A DNA stretch of 61,750 nucleotides from Dimargaris cristalligena (Eukaryota > Kickxellomycota > Dimargaritomycetes > Dimargaritales > Dimargaritaceae), in the NCBI GenBank assembly GCA_027576995.1, contig JANBQC010000092.1, positions 1 to 61,750 on the forward strand, read 5' to 3'. The translations under genes were made by a program, and so were the position numbers. Numbering within the stretch: the stretch's first letter is position 1; every line of letters starts with the position of its first letter. This document shows positions 33,620 through 45,601 of this stretch, one piece after another. The notes under the pieces are model-generated. The model made no database searches, was not told where the DNA came from, and saw only the letters and a program-made list of their open reading frames with translations.

Positions 33620-36429
33620 AGAACCCCCCCCCCTCATTGAAAGAAGAACAACAGCGATACGAATAATATATATATATACTTGACCAACCTTGTTTTTTGT
33701 TTCTTTTTCAAAAATATTATTATTATTATTACTATTATAACTTTGATCACACCACTCATATGATCTCCTAGTAAAAGCCGATTTTATGACTACTCCTAAC
33801 CCTTCTCCTTACACCAGTATATTTGCAACAGTCTGTAGAGCCTCGTATATAAAAAGGACAATAAACTTTGGACCTCCGGAACACAGTGAATATCTGCCAC
33901 TGGTGGATTATTTTCGGACCAAACTCTATTTTAAAATATTAGTATAACTTGGTATTCCAAATGTGTTCTTGTTACCATTAAACCACCACTGGTATTATCT
34001 CAATGTGGCCCAGTTCTCGCATCGAATAACATATTAGTATTATTTAATTTATATAATTTGGGACTCTTGGTATGGGTCTCCCGGTATATTCTTGCGACTT
34101 GGGAATAATGCATATTGCTGGCAAAACCAACCTAATGGGTTTCCCACCAAGCATGGGCGAATTGGGATAAATAAGGATGGTAGGCATGCGCTGTTTATAC
34201 ACACGAACTGCCTCGCATCGGTTGGTATTGGGGTAGATGTAAAGAACGGAGGGCTTGCTGAATTAAAAAGTATAACGAGGGGGGGGGGATTCTAATATAC
34301 GTAGTGTAAATAATCGACTGGGTGACGCACCCTTTAGCCACCCAGGCGAAGCGGTACGAGGGAAAAATGACTACACAGTACCCCCCCTCCCGCAGCTCGA
34401 TTAAGTCTCATTGCACGAACACATGCTGCTCCATTCACGGATAGATAGCCAAGGAGTAGCCGTGTACTTTAAATATTCATACGGCCCGGGCCTATTGCAT
34501 CGGTGTGTAGATTCGCACCACCATCATGTCAAAAGCCATAATAGCCGGTTCAGGAATCTAGAAGGGATAATCGTCAGCCCCATTCGTGTAGGTACCCCCG
34601 TCTTATACTATAATACGCCGGTTGAATAGGTTTAATGGTGATCTTTTATCTAGGGTGGTGTGTAACCCACCCACTCGGTCGGTCGGGGGTATCTGGAATA
34701 ACCTGTCGCCGTTTCAAGTCATTCATCCCAGTCACTTGGGTCATGCGTCAAGAACATCGTGGGAGGCAGAGGATAGCCAGGGAGATGGAAGGGGGGTGGG
34801 CGCGGTTAGCCAGCATCAGAAAAAAGACGGTCAGGGATTGGGCCTTTCATTAAAATGAAGATCGCGTCTTACTTACACAAACCCGGTCGGCTGACCGTGT
34901 CCCACCGCACTTTGGTAATGCTTAATCCTTTAGTATTTCACCTATACACGGGCCAGGTAATTAAGGTGGGTGAATAGAAGGGGAAGGACCGCCTCAACAG
35001 TGCCCAGTAACGCCGGGGGACCCCACAAGTAATGGCTTATTACTTATGGGTACCGGCTTTCATTACCAGCGGTTATAATCTCCTCCTTCTGTTCAGCAGA
35101 CTGAATTGTGATTATTTAATAACCCCGTATTAGCTGCACACAGGCCCCGACCTATTGTTCCCACCGCCAACCTGTGATGTTATTATAAATACTTGACCTA
35201 CTAAGTCATTAATGAAATTATTCTCTTGGGTTTATTTGTTAGTGGGGTATGGATTGACCTGTTGATAAAGCACACCTTCCAAAACCCTCCTTGTCCCGTG
35301 CCATTAAGTAACTTACCCGCCTACCTTATCTTGCTGGACCACCTCGTTCCATTCATTCCCACCCGCTGGTCAATCGAATCTGGTTGCTGGTCATAATATA
35401 GATGAATACATTGGTCCTGTCTTCCCAATGTATTCATAGCAATGCCTTATCCTGGATTATTAATTTAAAAATAGGCCTCCTGAATTAATTAGTAGAATGG
35501 TTTAAGGATCCCCGTCCGGGGTTTGCGCAGCTGTTTCACCATTGCTACTCCCGCCGGAATGGAATAACCGATAGACCTTAGGGGTGACTAGACTGTTCGG
35601 ATGTAACCCTTCTATCTAAGGTTTCCCCCAACCGCGCACCCTCCCCACTTCCACGGATGGTGGCGGTCTAGAAGGACCATGCTCCCTGCTACCCGGGTGG
35701 AGCCGTCTATAAAAGCCAACCCTGACGACGACGACGACGACGGTACCCCTCCCCAGCATTGTGTAACATAGTACATCCGGTATTCCCTATTGCTGACCCG
35801 ACTAGCCCTTTCATGGTGTTTCAGCATTATTACGCGCTCACCCCCCCCCCGTGTTTATATACTCCTGCTGCTGTGTTAGGCCTCTTCCCCTGCGTCTGTT
35901 TCAGCTGGTTTGTGAGTAATTAGCCTACATTAACCCAATCTCGACACCTGTTCCCTAATCCCAAGCCCGTGTACCTTCGACGGTGGCCCGACTAGCCTGG
36001 AGCCCCCCAACGCCAACTCCCAGCCCGTACGTACTCCAGTCCGCGAATCCTTAAACCAATCGACCGGTGCACCACAGCGTGGGGTTGCTCAGTACTGTGG
36101 ATGTTCCAACCCCTCCCAAACTCACCACCTTTGGTAGTTTCCTGGGCGGTTGATCTTTTATATCCTATTTACCCGCCCAGCCCAAGCCACTTATTATTGT
36201 AGAATTTAAACGCCTAGCCTAAACCACCTCTGCTCACACTCCCGACGCCGTCTCCGCCTGTGGGTTTCTTTCTGACAGCATCTCTCTCTCGCTCTCATAC
36301 AAACGATTATTAAGGCTGCACCCCCAGAAGAGTATTTGGCCAATTTCCTCCTCCTTCTAATTTTTTTTCCAACCCCGAAAATCCAGCTGAGAGTCCTATG
36401 ACCTAGTGTTAACCTCCCAAAACCATCCA
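33620..36429. other. Intergenic region, no supported gene
   Basis: It contains a TTA/ACT microsatellite at 33715-33738 and (GAC)6 at 35724-35742. A TATAAAAG at 35708-35715 on the plus strand lies about 720 bp upstream of the next gene and could be its promoter. 36220-36420 is pyrimidine-rich on the plus strand. Short frames show no domains. Confidence 0.5.
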
Positions 36430-38414
36430 ATGTCGGGCTGGAACTTTAATAATCACCCCTTTATTTTCCCCACCCGCTCCCCTTCCCCTGTTTCTTCTCC
36501 TCCTCCTTCTTCTTCGTCTTCTACTTCGTCACCGTCTCCCCCCGCGTCCTCCCCCGATACTTCTCCCCCTTCCTCGCCGGCTCCGTTCGAGTCGCTTTCT
36601 ATTAACCCATACTCCACCTCCCACTTCGGCATCGAAACTACTACCACCAACACCACTCCCTCCTCCTCTCCCGAATTCACCTCCTCCACTTTGCCTATAG
36701 TCGTCACTATGGCCGGCCAAAGTCACCTCAGGAATGCCCGGGTCCGTCGGTCAGGTGACCACTTGCCGACCCCGGGTGACGACGGGTATTACCAACACCA
36801 CCACCACCACCACCCACCTGGCTCCAGTGGCTACGACACCACCACCGAGAGTGGCGCACCCCCGTCGGAATTCCCCTCCCAGTTCATGGCCGAACGGAAT
36901 CGGCCCTTCCACCTCAGTATGGGCTGGGGGGACCCCGCCTCCACGCGGGCCTCTTCCCTCACCCCCACCGGGGGTGGCCCCGAACCCGCCAACAGTAGTA
37001 GTAACAGTCACCGGGGCGTGTGGAGTCACAGCAGCGGGGACGACGATAGCGGCCACAGTAAGGACCGCCCCGGTTATTCTAATGATCGGAATGCCCGTAG
37101 TAAACCCCTGTCCACCGCCACTTCCTCCTCCGCGGAGGACGATCCGACCAAGTACCCCCCCTCCGAACGCACCAGCAGCGGCCGACGGGGCTTTTTCGAC
37201 GATACCATGACCGGTCCTAGCTCCAGTCGCAGTGGTAATGGTAATGGTAGCGGAGTTAGTGGGGCCGTGGGCCAATCCACCCCTGATTCCGAACAGGATA
37301 CCTCCCATTACTTCAACGCCGCGATATTCTCGGGACCCCCCGAAGAACGGCGCACGTCCGAGGAATGGGAACCCGACGAAGGGGTCTATACCGCCGATCG
37401 GCCGGCCCGACGACCCATGCGCAGACATCCCAACTACCGCCCGCTGGCCGAGCGGGACCCATCCACGTACGGGACTATCAAGGGAATGGACCAAATACTC
37501 ACAATTATCCCCTGGACCGATATTGATATTGGAGGTAGGTGGTTTTTCAGCTATATATATATATAAATTTGTATTTGTATTTGTATATACATTGGAAGGT
37601 GGTGCTTTATCAGGGATGCCATCGCCCATACCGATTGGATATCCGAGGAAGGGATCCGATCTTGGGAGTGGTTTATCTTTCCGGCTCTATCTTGTTTCAT
37701 GATCAAAAGGTCATTGAGCAGCACGGGGAGGCCGGTAAAGAGTTAGAAGGACGAGCTGGTACATTTCACCCTTGCCTTTTGTATTCCTGGACCACTATAG
37801 CCAAGTTCGATTCCCTCTTTTATCTCTCTCTTTCTCTCTTGTCTTGTGTTCCCCCCGTTCCACTGGCCCTTCCTTCATACATGGCATGCCGGCGCTAAAT
37901 ACTGACCTGATGATTGAAGTGGATATGGAAGGAAGGGCGGTTAATCGGAACGGCTTAGTGATCGATTGGGTCATTGGCAGATGATATCAGTCCTTAAATG
38001 TAGAATACAGAAGGCGACGAAGCGCAAGGGGAACTTACTGTCGTGGACCTATCTAACCCTTTCCCATCTTCCAACACAAAAAACCAGCTACTTTGGCTAT
38101 AGGTGCAAACCTCAATGCTCTTAATTGGGGTTTGACTATAACTCACCACGCATGGATATTCCCAATTACATTCTATACCCCCTCCCTCTTCTTTTCCCCC
38201 CGCATCTCTCTCCCTGATTACAGACGGCGTTTTTATTTACGTCCCTTCCATCGAGGCCCTTATCGCGGGCGAAGTCATTGACATCGACGTCGAAGCCAAT
38301 ATGCTCACCCTATTCGCCAGCATGGCTTTGGACTACCATACCTTCCCACTTCACGATGCCCTGGCAGTCGAACGAATTCAGCTGTCAACCACTTGGGTCA
38401 AACCCGACTACTAA
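36430..38414 (+). CDS. Unknown Ser/Pro-rich protein with small ordered C-terminus
   Basis: Exon 1 (36430-37534, GTAGGT donor, phase 1) joins exon 2 (38224-38414, TTACAG acceptor), giving 431 residues. I do not recognise it. Most of it is low-complexity Ser/Pro/Gly, with a His run at about residues 125-130. The last 85 residues look folded: they run from RDPSTYGTIKGMDQILTII across the splice junction to DGVFIYVPSIEALI, EVIDIDVEANMLTLFA and a C-terminal WVKPDY. The 689-bp intron is the longest in the window and might hide another small exon. Two starts are possible: 36430, or 36709 (MAGQSHLRN, stronger context). The 93 residues between them are coded by CT-rich, leader-like DNA. No signal peptide or membrane segment is seen. 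Confidence 0.6.
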
Positions 38415-41400
38415 GTCGCTAACCCTTCCTCCTACTTGCCTACCCACCCAATCACGAACTGAAGGTGCGTGCGGAGGGAGGGGGGCAACATCTCTGTATA
38501 TGTACAATTTTCCTAACCTAACCTTAACTTAACTTACCCAACAATACTTATATTTAGTTATTATCCGGCCGTCTATATGATTAGGGTGTGGTGCCCTTTC
38601 ATCTAGACAATGTATTCCTTATCCCACTAGCGTTCTTTACTATCTGACCAATCCTACTCTCAAAATACAGCCATTTTCTTAATCTGCTGACATTGCACCT
38701 ATGTTTGTATACTTGCTCCTTAATAAAATAAATCAATTCACTAATAATTTTACTGTTGCTGTGGCCCAGGAATTTGGAGTCAGCCACAGTAATCTTGCCG
38801 ACAATGTTGTTTTGCTATTGTCCCTACATTGACTACGCCGTTTAGAGGTCGAATATGACCAACGCCCGTTTTTAGTGGCTGACTCCAATGGCAGAAACAA
38901 GGCACCTTATTGTGAATAAGCGGTTTGATAATAATGATGGCAAAGGTCCCAATAAGTGAACGATTCCCTTTGCGGTGGCTCTATTTTTCCTTTTATGGTC
39001 TGTATCAGGTTGGTCCGGAACTGTACACTCAGCACTGAATACACCCATTGGCACCATTAGACGTCCACTACATTCTGCCTCACACCCATTAAGGCGAGGC
39101 TATTGGACACCCCTAATGCACCAAAAAACCTGACTATAACAGTCGGTGATTAAGTAGTCCTCCGGATGTTCAATGATTACCCCTGGAGCATCCCTACTTA
39201 TAATACCAGTAAGCGAGTATATATATGGAAGGCAATCAGCCTTTAACATCTGCACTCTACCTCAAGCATACTACCGCCTAGAGAGGGATTTCCGCCGTTC
39301 GTTCGACAAGTATAAACCCCTGTAAAGTATACTCTAGTAAGGAAATGGTATAGCAGGCTGCCAGTGCTCTAGTACCTTATTGGGGCTAATTGGAAGACCA
39401 GAGTGTGCGCGAATTAAAGGAGCAACCCCCCTTCCTACTCCCCTCCTTCTCTTACACTAGACCTAACTGGCGTTGGATTGCTCCCGTCTTAGATTAAAAA
39501 ACGGTTGGCTGGGGCTGTAAATATTAATAGCAAAATTGCTTGGCCATTTCTGATGGATTTCATAATTCCGCAGCCGAAAGGGTTCAGTGTCCCTAGTGCA
39601 GATGGTTTGGGCTGAAAATGCACTTTTAATCCCCTAGTTGAGTGGTCAGGTTGATGCTAACCCTCAAGGAACGGAACGGCCAATCTTCCTGGCGTATGGG
39701 TTCTTTGCGCGCGCTTAAATAAAAATAATGGAATGCCGATTTACATTATAGTTCGTGTACTCGCTAGTTTCTCATAACCAGACGGATTTATGAATATATC
39801 GGGAGTGTCCGTGTGGACTAGCATCACACCCTGTTTTTCAAGAAGAGATAAGCAGCCGAATATTACAATACGGCCATTTCTTGGGCCAGTGTGTGTGTGT
39901 GTCTTCTACCTTGACTACCCAAGCTGGACCCCCGTATGCGCTTGGCAAATTGCGAAGAGATCATTGGTCGTATACTGTCGTATCTTATGTTTTTGATTAG
40001 CTGGTATATGGAGACCGGCGTAAAATATTTGAGGGGGAATGGTCGAGGAATTAGAGCGACATAGGGACTATCCCATACAATCATCGGAGGGTCGAATCAT
40101 TTTGATGTTGATTATATTTTTTTTGATTGACTAGGCCGTCTTTCATATTTAAGATCACTTCCGGTGCTAATGCCGACCCATGGCTTACCGTTTAGCCGTG
40201 TACGAAGAAAATGGCAGACCTCCAGGGTTCCAATCAGCGAAGCCGTTCCCGAAAAATTGTAGTTGATGGGGGGATCTTAACGACAGAAGAGAGTGCCCTA
40301 GATCTTGGAGACACACTATAAAGAGACGCCGTATCCATATCCAATGCTTGTGGCGTTGCATTCAACAAAGTACGCTAGCGTAGAAATGGCCAGGCCGAGA
40401 CCAAAATAGATCGGGGATTGAAGTGGGAGGTGGCCTCTACCCAAAATTGATTTCACCAACCTTAAATTGGCCTTGCCTCATTCAGGTCGAGGTTGTACAC
40501 ACCTAGTATCAGGGCTTAGCCAATATTCCCACCCACCCTCCCACACTGAGGGGACTCAAAAATGGGTTTCATTAACCTATTTTTGCTGAGAAGGGGCCCT
40601 TTATTCATCCACACACTGATATCTGAGTGCTTAATTTCTCAGACATTCTGGATTTCCCGCGTTCCGCTCCTTTACTGGGACGGCAGGTCAATCGCTAAAC
40701 CACTCTTTAAAAATAAACCGACTCGTTTCATCTTATAAAACTAAGTTTGGAAGAGTCGGGTCACAAGAACATGGGTGTTCAGTATATATTTTTTTGACAA
40801 CCCTCCCCCCCCCGAACTATTCAAATAGCGCTTGCCCTCGCCCCACATCCTCCTCCCCTTTGGCATTCTTATCATCCTCTTCTCTATCTGGCCGCGCCGA
40901 TCCCTAACGTCCAACCAGTCACCTTCCATACTCTCCAGACCCTCTAAATAATACTAGTTGCGTCAGGTGTTACCGACTCTTCTTCCTTGCTGATCGGGGT
41001 TGACCTTTGACGTGCTTCACTCACACTGTTATATTTTTACTGGGCAGGTTGCACTACCATATACGGATACATCGGCGGGTAGATGATTTGGGGGAGGGTT
41101 GAAGCACAGCTCAAGGCGGACCCCATCCAATCGTTCGTCACGCTAGATAACCAATTTATCACCTTGCCTTGGTTCGCCGGGTCTCTCTAATTGTCGCCAT
41201 TAGGATGCCATTTTCACCGCGGGAGATCTGGAGGGGGACATTCTGAACATCCAATTATATTCAACCGGCCCTGGTGTATTGGTGGAATAAAACGAGACGA
41301 TGTGGGAGAGGATGGTGGCTCTCTAGTGGTCCTCTCCCATCTTTCAACTTCGTCCCTTTCTTCGTCATACGATAGGCTAAGCCGGTGGCCACATCGGAGT

Positions 41401-41750
41401 AAACAGCCCTAGTGAGTAGGCGATCTTTAGTTTTTCTGCCTATGGACCAGTTGGTTGGTCAAGATAAAAATACCCTTTGGGATGCAGTGACACCCCCACC
41501 CCGTTTGTATGACTGGTCATCAAGCTGGTGTCTGGGAATTTTGAAGCTGCTGCCCATCTACTTCAGCACATGGTCGATGGTGAAAAGGATCCGCTCGGAT
41601 ACCCAATGGGCCAGTCGACGCCCATGGCGGCCATTATGGGCGACGAGTAGAAGAAAAAGTAGATAAATACAGAGATAGGGTGGGTTGTTGCAGGGTTCAG
41701 ACAATAGGTAATAGTATAGAAGGCCCAGTGGGAGTTTGGTGCAGGGGGGA

Positions 41751-41811
41751 GCGGTAAAACGGAGAAGCAGAGGAGGGGGGGCGGTAAAACGGAGAAGCAG
41801 ACGAGGGGAGG
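41751..41811. repeat. 30-bp tandem duplication
   Basis: The core GCGGTAAAACGGAGAAGCAG occurs at 41751-41770 and again at 41781-41800, each followed by a G-rich tail, giving a period of 30 bp. It is non-coding as far as I can see. Confidence 0.8.
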
Positions 41812-43221
41812 GGAGGTTGACGTTTATGCTGTGGATCTGAGGGTCTAGAGGGCTTCGACTGTGGTTATGCAATCGACAGAGTGTCACTTAAAAACTGGCG
41901 GATAGTCATTTCAACAAAAGGCATCCAACGATCGCCAGTACCCTTATTTTCTTTATGGGCCGCCAGTGACAATGTCTTTTGGCGAGTATCGTCCGTTCAA
42001 GATGCTCCCTATAGTACTAGCTGGACTCGTCGTCGAACCGTCTTAATTGAGCGCCAATATAATTGCCGTTCTATTCGTATTTCTAACCTTTGCCGTATAG
42101 CAAGGGATAAAAATGAGCCGATAATATGCTTAGGTACTCCTTCGGCTCCTCTTGTTTATCGATGGTAAGTCTTTTGATGCCGAACCCCCCATGAGGAAAC
42201 CTGAAGGGAGAATCCAAGACGTGGCATATCCGATACAATGTGTCGAACAGAGCACCGGCGATAGGGGAAAGGAGGGGGGCGGATAAAAGAGGGCGTAATA
42301 ATGGCCGTCAAAGTCAACCAGGGGGAAGATGGGCGCAGCGGGAGCATGGCCTCAGCTAGTCGGCCAGCGTCATGGGAGGGGCGAGCTGACGGGCCTTTAA
42401 TTGGGGTGGACCCTGGCCAAAAATAGGGTTCTCAGATTATCTTCCCTTTCCGTTCGCGGTCCGCGTTGTTTTTTTGCCTTTCATTTTTCCACTATCCTCT
42501 CCGTCGGTATGTCTCCCCCGGTTGTAGACCGTAGGTTAGGAGGTATCTCCAGACCAGCTAGTAGAGTGCCGTAGTCGCACTCCATTTCCGCGACCGCTGT
42601 TTCACCTTCGGCATGTTATCATTACTGCATGGCCATGAAATGTTCCACCAAATGGCTAGACCCGATAGCCGAGCGACCTGGACAATCCTAACCCAAAGGA
42701 CCGACCATCCCCCAACTACCCTCCGCCCTGATCTCCATTTGGTGGGCCAAGAGAGTTGTATCCGCTTAGTAGTCACCCATTAGGCCTAAACCACAGTCTG
42801 GTAGGTTCGGATAATCCCTTACCCCCCTTTGCTGCCAACCGGAGAGCGGGCAAGAGGGAAAAGGGAGAGGGGGCTTGTTTTCAAGGCGTCGCCGTAAAAT
42901 TCATTGTGCAATATTCTTTGGCTCGATTATGCAAATCTATTTCTATTAGGTGCTGTTGTTAGGACTACCAGCGGCACTACTGTATTACCCCAGTTTACTA
43001 TGGCAGTATACCCTTTCTTCTATCGTTCCTACTTCAATTTTTCTATTGTAATAAATAAAAGCTAGGTGTAGGAGAGGGATATACACACTCCCTGCCTGTA
43101 CCAAAATTCTATAGGTTAATCCGCCCGTTTGGTCCATAAAGATACGCTATCACTGGTCACGCATGTCCCATATCCCTTCAAACTCCACCTCCCCGTCCCT
43201 CTTTCTCTTGGGCCGGGGTGT

Positions 43222-43230
43222 TATATATAA
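43222..43230 (+). promoter_or_regulatory. Possible TATA box upstream of the RGS membrane protein gene
   Basis: TATATATAA stands at the start of a pyrimidine/AT-rich stretch that runs to the ATG at 43847. If used, the leader would be near 590 nt. Position and composition are the only support. Confidence 0.3.
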
Positions 43231-43846
43231 TCCCAGTCATTGCACTGCTTAACGCCACTCTTTCCATCTCCACTTGTACCTTTATAATTCCAGACTAGCG
43301 CGCCTCAGGGTTTTATTGCTTGTTTTTAAAAAGCATTTATATTTTGTATGTGAATTCCTTGCTTTCTGGTTTTGCCTCCCATGCACTAATCTGTGTCTTT
43401 TACTTCCCCTTGCCTCTTACGTTGAGTCTCTCTAGCTATATATATACATATATATATATTCACATATCTCCGCTCTTTAATTATACCAATATCTTATTGC
43501 CACTAATATTTATCTTGCCTACTAAACTACTTTAACACGCCCATAGTACTATATATAAATATACATTTATATATATGACATCCGCCCACTAACTTACTCA
43601 CCATCAGCTTGTCCTTCCCCCTCTTCATAACCATATCCCCTCTCTAATTTATTAACATATTCTCGCAGACATCTCTCTAATCCTGTCCCACCTCAATAGA
43701 GAAACATCCCTCCTCCATTTGATTCTTGTAATTATATTAATTTTTCACCCACTTGCCTATTACTCCATCGGCTTCTAGTATCATTATTATATTTCCGTCT
43801 TAAGTATCCCCTTTTTATTTCATACTTCGCCTTAATATACCCAGTT

Positions 43847-45601
43847 ATGACGGATAATAGTCTGGGTCAGCGCCTAAGGGAGCCCTTCCGCCGGCTAAAA
43901 AACGTATTGTTCAATTTTCGCCCCACCGCTCGGCCCACTCTTAAACAAATTCTCTGGAACCAACTCTGCCCCCCTCTAGACCTGCGGGGATTCCGGTATT
44001 TCCTCACCTACCACGAACGCAGCTACGAAAACCTAAGTTTCTACGAATTTGTGGTGGCCTATTGGATTCTGTGGGCCCGGTTACCTTCAACCGAGCGCAA
44101 GCGGGCCCCGCCCGTGGTTGGCCGTTCCCTCCACCCCGACCTTCTACCCTGTTTCCCGCATTTGACGGCCGCCTACCCGTCGGATGCCTTGACCCTTAAC
44201 CATGTCCTCATTGGCTCCGAGTCCCGGGACTTTACGCCCTTGACTTGCGACAAGGATATCTGTCGCATTAACATGTTGCCGTGCTTTCCCAGTCCGATGG
44301 AAAGTTTTATCAAACTGGATACCGATGTGGCGGACCTTAAGCAGGCCCTCATTTCCTATTGTCACGGCAAAGAACTGGAACCGTGGATGTCCCCGGACGC
44401 TTCGGCCCCGGAGAAGATAAACTTCGACTTTGACCCTACCGCACCCTCGTTCGCGGCCCGGTTGGATAAACCCCGGAGTTCCCAGCTGACCTTCTTCGGG
44501 CTTATGGCCCAGGGGGGATTGAGCGGGAGTGATCAACGCCGGCTCAGTTCCATTAGTGAGGTAGTGAAGAAGCTCGAGGCCCAGAAACGACCCCTCGCGG
44601 ACGTGGTCGGGGCGGCCCTCGACCACTACATCATGGTGGGGGGTATCGAGGAAATTAACATTTCCCAACGGATCCGCCAAACCATTCTTGAAGAGGCCGC
44701 CACCACGTCGCACCCGTCCATTTGGGAACCGGCCTATCTGGAGGTCATGCGCATGCTGGAACGTACGGCGGAAGGCCAATTCACCAAATGGTCGGTCCAG
44801 AACATCAGTTCGGCCGAGGCCTTCCGCCGGAGTCGCACGTTCATCCCCCTTATTCTGATCACCATCGCCATGGTCGTCCTCATGATTTACTACGAGGTCT
44901 CCCGGTGGTACCGCCTATTTACCATCCCCCTCGTTTTGGTCATCACCATGTATTTGATTACCAATACCCGGGGGGTGTGCATCATTAAATACAACCAACG
45001 CACTCGTGACCGGCGGTTACAGGGTGGTCCCACGCAACGCTTCTTCGACTGGTTTACAGGACTAGGCCGAAAGGGCTCCTCCTCATCAACTACTTCCCCC
45101 GAGGCCCGGCGCAAGTCAGCGGCTACCCAGTCGTCCGCCCACCCTTCGGAATTTGTCTTGGGCCAACAGGCGGATGAATTATACTATACACCCGATTTCC
45201 GCATTCCCTCCGTCCTGGACTACTTCATCCATAATTTCGAAAATGCCGCCCACCGGATGTCCGACACGTCTCTCATGTTGAGCCCGGCGAAGCACACCCT
45301 GAACTCCACTCTCACCCCGATGCCCGCCAGCCCCGCAGCTACCCCTTCATTTACCGCCGTGGGCTCCGAGAGTCCCACTAGGGTGGACTCGTCGCACGGA
45401 CCCTTGGCCACCACCACCACGACAACGATGACCAAATCCGGCCTCACGGGGCGGGACAGTGGCAGTAATGAATCCTCCCAATGGTTGCCCATGGACGAGC
45501 CCCTCGTGCGACAGGGCCAGCGGGAAATTCTGGCCCATGCCATTGCGGCTTCGGTGGTGGTGGTGTTTATGGTCGAGAGTATTGTGGTGGCTATATTCTA
45601 A
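43847..45601 (+). CDS. RGS-domain membrane protein, Rax1-like
   Basis: Single exon, 584 residues. The N-terminal half carries an interrupted RGS fold: LDLRGFRYFLTYHERSYENL and FYEFVVAYWILW (about 45-78) form the first half, and INISQRIRQTILEEA followed by PAYLEVMRMLER (about 270-310) the second, separated by about 190 residues. Two membrane helices follow (about 330-347 and 357-380), then a cytosolic Ser/Thr-rich region, and a C-terminal hydrophobic helix (ASVVVVFMVESIVVAIF). RGS plus membrane segments is the layout of yeast Rax1, a polarity-landmark protein for bud-site selection; RGS domains usually bind G-alpha subunits. The role here (polarised growth) is inferred. No in-frame ATG lies just upstream, and AT-rich DNA precedes it. 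Confidence 0.82.
   Translation: MTDNSLGQRLREPFRRLKNVLFNFRPTARPTLKQILWNQLCPPLDLRGFRYFLTYHERSYENLSFYEFVVAYWILWARLPSTERKRAPPVVGRSLHPDLLPCFPHLTAAYPSDALTLNHVLIGSESRDFTPLTCDKDICRINMLPCFPSPMESFIKLDTDVADLKQALISYCHGKELEPWMSPDASAPEKINFDFDPTAPSFAARLDKPRSSQLTFFGLMAQGGLSGSDQRRLSSISEVVKKLEAQKRPLADVVGAALDHYIMVGGIEEINISQRIRQTILEEAATTSHPSIWEPAYLEVMRMLERTAEGQFTKWSVQNISSAEAFRRSRTFIPLILITIAMVVLMIYYEVSRWYRLFTIPLVLVITMYLITNTRGVCIIKYNQRTRDRRLQGGPTQRFFDWFTGLGRKGSSSSTTSPEARRKSAATQSSAHPSEFVLGQQADELYYTPDFRIPSVLDYFIHNFENAAHRMSDTSLMLSPAKHTLNSTLTPMPASPAATPSFTAVGSESPTRVDSSHGPLATTTTTTMTKSGLTGRDSGSNESSQWLPMDEPLVRQGQREILAHAIAASVVVVFMVESIVVAIF

Larger units (their letters stand above)
38415..43846. other. 5.4-kb gene desert
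   Basis: No supported gene. Items seen are a 14-bp perfect inverted repeat (38774-38787 / 38875-38888), a (GT)n run at about 39889-39901, the 30-bp tandem duplication at 41751-41811, and alternating AT tracts near 43437-43460. 43140-43846 is the probable promoter and leader of the RGS membrane protein. Confidence 0.55.
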
